This document shows positions 23,864 to 28,523 of a stretch of 28,523 nt of DNA, piece by piece. Position 1 is the first letter of the stretch, and every line of letters starts with the position of its first letter. This DNA comes from RGIG1828 sp045586905 (GTDB taxonomy: Bacteria; Bacillota; Clostridia; UMGS1810): contig JAZNBF010000102.1 in the NCBI GenBank assembly GCA_045586905.1, forward strand, positions 1-28,523, read 5' to 3'. The notes below the pieces were generated by a model. That model worked only from the letters and a program-made list of their open reading frames with translations, had not been told where the DNA came from and ran no database searches. The position numbers were made by a program, and so were the translations under genes.

Positions 23864-24304
23864 TTAATCATAATACTTTATTAATTTCTCTATACCTTGT
23901 TCAACTCGCTCTTCATCATTCCATGACCAAGGGTCATCTATTGAATTTAAAATTATAAAAGGCTTTTCAGAAGATATGTTTTCAGGAAACATTGTCCAAA
24001 TATTATAAAGTTTCTTTGTTAATTGGTATAGCATTGTTTTATTCTTATATTGTTCTTTCAGTTCACTTATTATCATTTTCATAACAGCGTGATAATCTAT
24101 TGAAATTTGCCTATTATTTATGTAAATTTGCATTTCTTCTATTGTTTTTTCTATGTTATCAGTACAAAATTGCAGTTCTAAAAGAATATCTTCTTTGTTG
24201 TTATCATCAAGAAACGCCTTATTCAGCCATTCTCTATATGTATCAATATCTACAAATTCCGTTTTTAACGAAATGTAATAAAAATATAATTCATGTATAA
24301 ACAT
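23864..24304 (-). CDS. Unknown protein, 146 residues, AT-rich
   Basis: I do not recognise this protein. From ATG 24304 (AAGGA about 9 nt upstream) it is 146 residues; an in-frame TTG seven codons upstream lacks support. It is acidic, rich in Ile, Asn, Lys and Tyr, with no membrane segment or signal peptide. The start MFIHELYFYYISLKTEFVD and the end WSWNDEERVEQGIEKLIKYYD look like a small helical cytoplasmic protein, reminiscent in size and style of immunity or stress proteins, but no motif proves this. It is bounded on both sides by copies of a short repeat (23844-23863 and 24342-24370) and lies in the most AT-rich part of the window, so horizontal transfer is likely. Confidence 0.7.
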   Translation of the reverse strand: MFIHELYFYYISLKTEFVDIDTYREWLNKAFLDDNNKEDILLELQFCTDNIEKTIEEMQIYINNRQISIDYHAVMKMIISELKEQYKNKTMLYQLTKKLYNIWTMFPENISSEKPFIILNSIDDPWSWNDEERVEQGIEKLIKYYD

Positions 24305-24341
24305 ATAGCTTATTCCTTTCGTCAAAATTCGACATTCTTAC

Positions 24342-24370
24342 TATGATTTTGTCAAGTTAGGGACAAAAAT
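24342..24370. repeat. Cassette-boundary repeat, copy 1
   Basis: This 29-bp element differs from copy 2 (25069-25097) at one position. It contains an inverted repeat TTTTGTC/GACAAAA (24347-24353 and 24362-24368) with an 8-nt loop. Both copies also share CGACA 6-11 nt before the 29-bp match. The copy begins one base after the stop codon of the HAD gene and includes a minus-strand TTGACA pointing at the unknown gene. Confidence 0.85.
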
Positions 24371-24371
24371 A

Positions 24372-25019
24372 TTATTTATCAATACCAAGTAATTCAGAAA
24401 AATCATATATATAATGATCTGTAATGGACTTAATATCATCCGCATAATCAGACGAGGACTTATCAAACACGCCACACACCTTCATTCCGGCGATTTTTGC
24501 TATTTTGTCTGCATTATAATTATCATCAAGAAAGAGAATTTCACCAACAGGTTTTCCCATTTTTTCAGCAGCTTTTTTATATATTTCCGGATTAGCCTTT
24601 GTGGTTGAAAAATCATCACAAGACCATACATTTGTAAACAAATCATATATTCCTATTCTTTTTAAACACACATCAAGCACTCTATGAGGACTAGCTGTAA
24701 GGACATTAAGGTCTGCTCCTGAGTTTTTTAGTTTTTCAAGAACCGAAACAACATTTGGTTTTGCCTGAATTTTGTATGCATACTCATTATACGCATACTC
24801 GTTCATCAACTTCAGTAATTCTTCTTTTGATAAAGAAATACCTAATTCTTTAAAATACTGTGCCGTTCCGTCATATCCTAATGGGGTAATAATTTTTATA
24901 ATATCATCCTCATATTTTATGCCATTTTCATCCAGAATTCTCAACATGACAGAAATAAATGATGGCATAGAATCAACTAAAGTACCATCAAAATCAAATA
25001 TATAGGTATTATATTTCAC
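24372..25019 (-). CDS. HAD-family phosphatase (phosphoglycolate phosphatase-like), GTG start
   Basis: This is a 215-residue HAD hydrolase with motif I FDFDGTLVDS (Asp9, Asp11), motif II LTAS, a Lys in TKANPEIY and motif IV LFLDDNYNADK. A helical C1-type cap spans about residues 18-85. This arrangement matches PGP/beta-phosphoglucomutase-like phosphatases; the substrate is unknown. The start is GTG 25019 with GGGGG about 6 nt upstream, and no nearby ATG fits. It is AT-rich and flanked by two nearly identical 29-bp repeats (24342-24370 and 25069-25097), one of which starts one base after its stop codon. This suggests it moved as a unit. Confidence 0.88.
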   Translation of the reverse strand: MKYNTYIFDFDGTLVDSMPSFISVMLRILDENGIKYEDDIIKIITPLGYDGTAQYFKELGISLSKEELLKLMNEYAYNEYAYKIQAKPNVVSVLEKLKNSGADLNVLTASPHRVLDVCLKRIGIYDLFTNVWSCDDFSTTKANPEIYKKAAEKMGKPVGEILFLDDNYNADKIAKIAGMKVCGVFDKSSSDYADDIKSITDHYIYDFSELLGIDK

Positions 25020-25068
25020 CTTAATCCCCCTTTAAAAAGTTTTTTAAAACATCCGACAATTTTTGGCT

Positions 25069-25104
25069 TATGATTTTGTCAAGTCAGGGACAAAAATTTT
25101 TGTC
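25069..25104. repeat. Cassette-boundary repeat, copy 2, with an extra palindromic arm
   Basis: Bases 25069-25097 match copy 1 with one mismatch and carry the same TTTTGTC/GACAAAA inverted repeat (25074-25080, 25089-25095). The right arm continues into a further perfect 16-bp palindrome (25089-25104, GACAAAAA then TTTTTGTC). It lies between the lipid kinase stop and the HAD gene start. Confidence 0.85.
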
Positions 25105-25128
25105 GATATACAAACTAAAGCTTACTTG

Positions 25129-26115
25129 TTATTTTTCTTTTGCAAAATCGATGTGTTTCACACTATTATCTTTATTATCTTCCGATGTGTTTGAGCTTAT
25201 AAAACTGAAAGCGTTATGTATTACTTCGAGGGTGGTTTCCCCTGCATCGATAATATCTCCGTCGATGCACATGCGCATTTTTCCGCCACAAGGTTTGATG
25301 GTTATTTTTCCGCAATCTTTATTTATGAGATAACGGTCTATGTCTTTAACATCGAGAATGGTACCGTTCATATAGTGAGGTAAAAGTGGGATGAACTGAA
25401 TTCGTCTGATGTTTTTAATGATGTTGACATTCATAACACCGTCACTTACCATGGCGAGAGGATTTGACTGTATTCCTCCGCCACAAAAGCTGCCATTGGC
25501 AACAGAGGTTAAAAGAAGTGGGCCGCAATAGACGGGTTCATTGTCAATTTCGATTGAAAGATTGGCTCCTTTTTTCTTAATCATGGCAGTTAAAATGGAA
25601 AGAAAGTATGCCATTGAGCCTGATACAAACGGTTTTTTCTTCATCTCTGCACACATATCGGCAACATTAGAGTCAAAGCCGATGTTTATCATGTTGACAC
25701 AATAGCCTTCTTTTTTTACTCCGTCTATGATGGTGGTGTAGTGTATTGCATCACATTTGACAGTGCTTCCGCTTAGCTGATTTTCTATGCTTGAAAAGTC
25801 AAAGTCTGCATCAAAATTGCGACAAAAATCGTTGCCGGTGCCAAAAGGCATCACGCCGATTTGTGCATCTTTGAAATCTATGGCACCGTTTAAAACCTCA
25901 TTTAATGTGCCATCGCCTCCACATGCAATAAAACGGGCAGGACCATAGGTTTTGCAAAAATCATTTACAAAAGCTCTTGCATCTTCGGCACATCTCGTGA
26001 CATATATTTGTGCATCGGGATTTTCGGAAAGTATGTGTTTTTCGATTGAATCAATAAGCCTTGCGGCATTTTTGCCTTGGCCGGCACAGGGGTTTACAAC
26101 AAAAACAGTTTTCAT
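25129..26115 (-). CDS. Diacylglycerol kinase-family lipid kinase (YegS/DgkB-like)
   Basis: This 328-residue soluble lipid kinase starts KTVFVVNPCAGQGKN, the family phosphate-loop region. The catalytic GGDGTLNEVLNG is at 66-77 and GTGNDFCRNF at 92-101, with a C-terminal beta-sandwich ending in CIDGDII. Members phosphorylate diacylglycerol or related lipids to recycle them from envelope synthesis. It could also be a YegS- or BmrU-type kinase of other lipids. ATG 26115 follows GAGGTGCA closely. Composition is back to that of the core genes. It is upstream of, and in the same direction as, the AT-rich cassette genes. Confidence 0.9.
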   Translation of the reverse strand: MKTVFVVNPCAGQGKNAARLIDSIEKHILSENPDAQIYVTRCAEDARAFVNDFCKTYGPARFIACGGDGTLNEVLNGAIDFKDAQIGVMPFGTGNDFCRNFDADFDFSSIENQLSGSTVKCDAIHYTTIIDGVKKEGYCVNMINIGFDSNVADMCAEMKKKPFVSGSMAYFLSILTAMIKKKGANLSIEIDNEPVYCGPLLLTSVANGSFCGGGIQSNPLAMVSDGVMNVNIIKNIRRIQFIPLLPHYMNGTILDVKDIDRYLINKDCGKITIKPCGGKMRMCIDGDIIDAGETTLEVIHNAFSFISSNTSEDNKDNSVKHIDFAKEK

Positions 26116-26214
26116 TGCACCTCTTCCCTTCTTCTAAAATTTAAACCAAACGCCTTTTCATCTGCAAATGACTGCTGAAATTGTGAAGGCATTGTCTGAT
26201 ATATAGGGAATTTT

Positions 26215-27030
26215 TTAGTTTAGTTTTTCAGTTTCTTCGTTTTTTCGTCGGCTGATAAAATCACTCGGTGAAGTACCTACTGCTTTTTTAAACACATTGG
26301 AAAAATAAAGTGGGTCCTGATAACCACACAAAAATGCAATGTTTTTCACTGCTGTGATGCCCTGATCTATCAAAAAAATTGAATGCTGTAGCCTTACATT
26401 TTTAAGATATTCCGAAAAGGACATGCCCATGCTCTTCTTGAAAACTCTGGAGACATACTTTTCGTTATAGCCAAGGACTTGTGCAGTTTTGGAAAGAGAA
26501 ATGCCGAAATCGGAAAAATGATCTTCGACATATTTTAAAATATCGCCAATCAAATGATGTTCTGAGTCATTTTTTTCTGCCGACATCTGCGAAAAGCTAT
26601 ACATAAGCACGCTTTCGCTTATTAAATCCAGGTTTTTTTCGTTGGCTTTGCTCAGGCAGTTCTGCCAGAAAGGGATGAGTTCCTGATAGTCTGTAAACAC
26701 ACTGCAACCGGGCGAAATACCAAATCGTCTGAAGAGCTCGTCGGAACGCAGTCCAGAGAAGCTCACATACATATATTGCAGGTTGCCTGTGTTTAATATC
26801 CCGGAGATACTTCCAGAGAAAAGAAAGAACATGTCACCTTTTTTAAGCTCTTTTTCGTAAAGCTCGCAACAAAATCTCCCTGTGCCACCTGTGACGAGGC
26901 ACATCATATGATTTTTGCGAAGGTGCATCTTTTTTTCATATGACGTGTTACATTCCAGGACAAAATTTGTGGTTGTGATTTTCTCGGTGTTCTGATAAGT
27001 AACAAATTTACAGATGTTCTGATTGTCCAT
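26215..27030 (-). CDS. AraC-family transcriptional regulator
   Basis: This 271-residue regulator has an N-terminal cupin-like ligand-binding domain (about 1-150; GGTGRFCCELYEKELKKGD is the typical turn) and a C-terminal pair of helix-turn-helix motifs. The first is LSKTAQVLGYNEKYVSRVFKK, the second VKNIAFLCGYQDPLYFSNVFKK, followed by GTSPSDFI. This architecture is usual for regulators of carbohydrate use. It is transcribed divergently from the Gfo/Idh/MocA oxidoreductase across a 145-bp gap, so it probably controls that gene and itself. The inducer is unknown. ATG 27030 has GGGAG 8 nt upstream and a good promoter. Confidence 0.92.
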   Translation of the reverse strand: MDNQNICKFVTYQNTEKITTTNFVLECNTSYEKKMHLRKNHMMCLVTGGTGRFCCELYEKELKKGDMFFLFSGSISGILNTGNLQYMYVSFSGLRSDELFRRFGISPGCSVFTDYQELIPFWQNCLSKANEKNLDLISESVLMYSFSQMSAEKNDSEHHLIGDILKYVEDHFSDFGISLSKTAQVLGYNEKYVSRVFKKSMGMSFSEYLKNVRLQHSIFLIDQGITAVKNIAFLCGYQDPLYFSNVFKKAVGTSPSDFISRRKNEETEKLN

Positions 27031-27051
27031 TTTATCAACTCCCGTGCTTAT

Positions 27052-27080
27052 ATTGTATCAAATATCATTTACTATTACAA
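27052..27080 (-). promoter_or_regulatory. Promoter of the AraC-family regulator gene
   Basis: On the minus strand, TTGTAA (27080-27075), a 17-bp spacer and TACAAT (27057-27052) are present. The divergent gene shows a plus-strand TATACT (27146-27151) without a good -35, consistent with activator dependence. Confidence 0.65.
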
Positions 27081-27175
27081 CAAAAAAGAAGAAATATTAC
27101 ATATTTTAATAAAAATTTTCCATATCATTTATCAAAATATCGTGTTATACTTTGGATTGAAGGAGGGTTTATATT

Positions 27176-28426
27176 ATGAGTAATATTCGTATAGGTATTT
27201 TTGGATTAAAACGCGGGTCTTCCTTTATCCATCATTTCCTGGCAAACAATGCAGATGTTGTTGCTGTTTGTGATAAAAACCCCCAAAAGCTTAATATGAT
27301 ATCGGAAAAACTCGGCACTTCGGTGGGAGCATATTTGGATTTTGATGATTTTATAGAACATCCCATGGACGCAGTGTTTATAGCGAACTATTTTCACGAG
27401 CATGCTTCGTTTGCAATAAAATGTCTTGAAAAAAACATCCATGTGCTTTGCGAGTGCACTTCCAACAGCACCATGGCAGAGGGTGTGGCACTGGTTCGTG
27501 CCGCCGAAAAAAGTAAAGCTTTTTTCATGCTTGCCGAAAACTATCCGTTTATGAGCTTTAACCGTGAGATGAAGAGAGTTTATGAAGAAGGTTCTCTTGG
27601 CAAGGTCTTATTTGCAGAAGGTGAATACAACCATCCGTTTAACCCATATTCTGCTAAAGAGATGTATCTTTATGATAGTGAAAATCACTGGAGAAACTAT
27701 CTGCCAAGGTCTTATTATATTACTCATTCATTGGCTCCTCTTATGTATGCAACAGGCTCAAAACCTGTGAGAGTGTCTGCGATGCCTGTATTTGCCCCAT
27801 TACCGCCCGATTGCCTGAGAATAGGTTATAGCGGGGATAAGGCGGCAATTATCACTTGCCTCAATGACGACAAATCGGTATTTCGTGTAACGGGGTGCGC
27901 AGGCTTTGGCGCAGAAGAAAATTCGTATCGCATATGTGGTGAAAAGGGTCAAATTGAAAACATACGATGTACAGAAAGTATGATAAACCTCAACTACAAT
28001 CAGTGGGATGTACCCAAAGGAAGTCAGGCGCACACATGCTATCAGTGTGAGTTTAAAGACAAGGATGAAGCACTGATTAGAAAAGCAGGGCACGGCGGCA
28101 GCGACTTTATTGTGGCCAGAGAATTTTTGAACCATATCCGTTCGGGCACCCGTCCCGAAATGGACGAATACTTCGCAACCCGACTGGCGTCGGTTGCCAT
28201 TATGGCACACAGAAGCATACTTGACGGTGGCAATGCATATGAAATTCCCGATTTAAAACTTAAAGAAGACAGGCTGAAATATGAAAAAGATGATCTGTCG
28301 CCTTTCTGGCATTCTGACGGAACTGCTCCGAGCATCCGTTGCGGATCTGATGCCAACTATCGTCCGAGCAAAGAGCAATGGGAGAATTTTAACAAGGCAC
28401 TTGATGAGTATAACAATAAAGAATAA
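27176..28426 (+). CDS. Gfo/Idh/MocA-family oxidoreductase with altered catalytic motif
   Basis: This 416-residue protein has an N-terminal NAD(P)-binding Rossmann fold (IRIGIFGLKRG) and the C-terminal Gfo/Idh/MocA alpha/beta domain (from about residue 125). The usual EKP motif, whose Lys is catalytic, is replaced: here HVLCECTSNST gives Glu93-Cys94-Thr95. The downstream His is kept in YITHSLAPLMY, but the following H-x-x-D Asp is Ala. It may be a member with different chemistry, such as an NAD-dependent glycosidase-like or non-catalytic protein. The substrate is probably a sugar or cyclitol. AAGGAGG lies 9 nt before the ATG, with a -10-like TATACT at 27146. It is divergent from the AraC regulator and ends in a hairpin. 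Confidence 0.88.
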   Translation: MSNIRIGIFGLKRGSSFIHHFLANNADVVAVCDKNPQKLNMISEKLGTSVGAYLDFDDFIEHPMDAVFIANYFHEHASFAIKCLEKNIHVLCECTSNSTMAEGVALVRAAEKSKAFFMLAENYPFMSFNREMKRVYEEGSLGKVLFAEGEYNHPFNPYSAKEMYLYDSENHWRNYLPRSYYITHSLAPLMYATGSKPVRVSAMPVFAPLPPDCLRIGYSGDKAAIITCLNDDKSVFRVTGCAGFGAEENSYRICGEKGQIENIRCTESMINLNYNQWDVPKGSQAHTCYQCEFKDKDEALIRKAGHGGSDFIVAREFLNHIRSGTRPEMDEYFATRLASVAIMAHRSILDGGNAYEIPDLKLKEDRLKYEKDDLSPFWHSDGTAPSIRCGSDANYRPSKEQWENFNKALDEYNNKE

Positions 28427-28434
28427 ATAAATAT

Positions 28435-28453
28435 CCACCCGCATAGCGGGTGG
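28435..28453 (+). terminator. Strong hairpin after the oxidoreductase gene, also the first arm of the terminal element
   Basis: CCACCCGC-ATA-GCGGGTGG is a perfect 8-bp GC-rich stem with a 3-nt loop, 8 bp past the stop codon. The following sequence is T-rich but interrupted (TATTTCATTTT), so termination is plausible but not certain. Confidence 0.65.
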
Positions 28454-28523
28454 TATTTCATTTTCGGGCATAGCCCTACCCTTTACTGGCTGCGCACAAG
28501 TGCGCTCTATATTGGCCTGCCAG
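28435..28523. repeat. Hairpin-rich repeat element running off the right edge
   Basis: Three successive hairpins are visible: CCACCCGC-ATA-GCGGGTGG (28435-28453), GGGC-ATA-GCCC (28466-28476) and GCGCAC-AA-GTGCGC (28492-28505). The third is enclosed by CTGGC (28486-28490) pairing with GCCAG (28519-28523), the last bases of the window. No coding potential. The element is incomplete. Confidence 0.7.

Noticed and set aside
24342..25097. Canonical integron attC sites
   Set aside because: The cores are GTTAGGG, GTCAGGG and GTTAGTA instead of GTTRRRY, and no IntI-like gene is in the window. Kept only as a cassette-like hypothesis.

Overview
The window reads as chromosomal DNA from an uncultured low-to-mid-GC Firmicute of class Clostridia, probably in the Oscillospiraceae/Ruminococcaceae neighbourhood. 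This placement is an inference. It rests on the str ribosomal operon order, strong AGGAGG Shine-Dalgarno (SD) sites, sigma-A promoters with 17-bp spacers, a clostridial-type second topoisomerase IIA pair, a DUF624 membrane protein, paired half-size CHR transporters and an RCC1/zinc-ribbon surface protein. I see no tRNA, rRNA, CRISPR array, transposase or phage genes.

Layout. (1) 1-4200, minus strand: recD2, comF and an ABC-F ATPase cut off by the left edge. They overlap one another and sit behind one consensus promoter. (2) 4200-8870, minus strand: the str operon rpsL-rpsG-fusA-tuf, with a perfect consensus promoter at one end and a strong terminator at the other. rpsL uses TTG and rpsG uses GTG as start codon. 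(3) 9000-13300, minus strand: a type IIA topoisomerase pair (ParE-like then ParC-like) with its own promoter and terminator. (4) 13300-16300, plus strand: a secreted serine hydrolase with N-terminal GWY repeats, preceded by a leader full of small hairpins; then a DUF624 membrane protein and RNase HI. A bidirectional terminator closes this block. (5) 16300-22100, minus strand: an RCC1-propeller membrane protein with alanine racemase behind it, and a group of YjjG-type phosphatase, MltG transglycosylase and two half-size CHR transporters. (6) 22390-26115, minus strand: a nitroreductase; a visibly AT-rich stretch with an SGNH hydrolase, an unknown protein and a HAD phosphatase, where the last two genes are bounded by copies of one short inverted-repeat-bearing element; then a diacylglycerol-kinase-like lipid kinase. 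(7) 26200-28523: an AraC regulator divergent from a Gfo/Idh/MocA oxidoreductase, then a hairpin-rich repeat that runs off the right edge.

How the genes work together. The core is translation (S12, S7, EF-G, EF-Tu, an ABC-F protein), DNA maintenance (RecD2, topoisomerase, RNase HI, ComF) and cell envelope (alanine racemase, MltG, secreted SxxK hydrolase, lipid kinase). The parts that ordinary annotation does not explain are the leader hairpin array (about 13376-13500), the cassette-like repeats (23844-25104), the 22-bp palindrome (23785-23806), the terminal hairpin element (28435-28523), and the repeat architectures of the serine hydrolase and the RCC1 protein.
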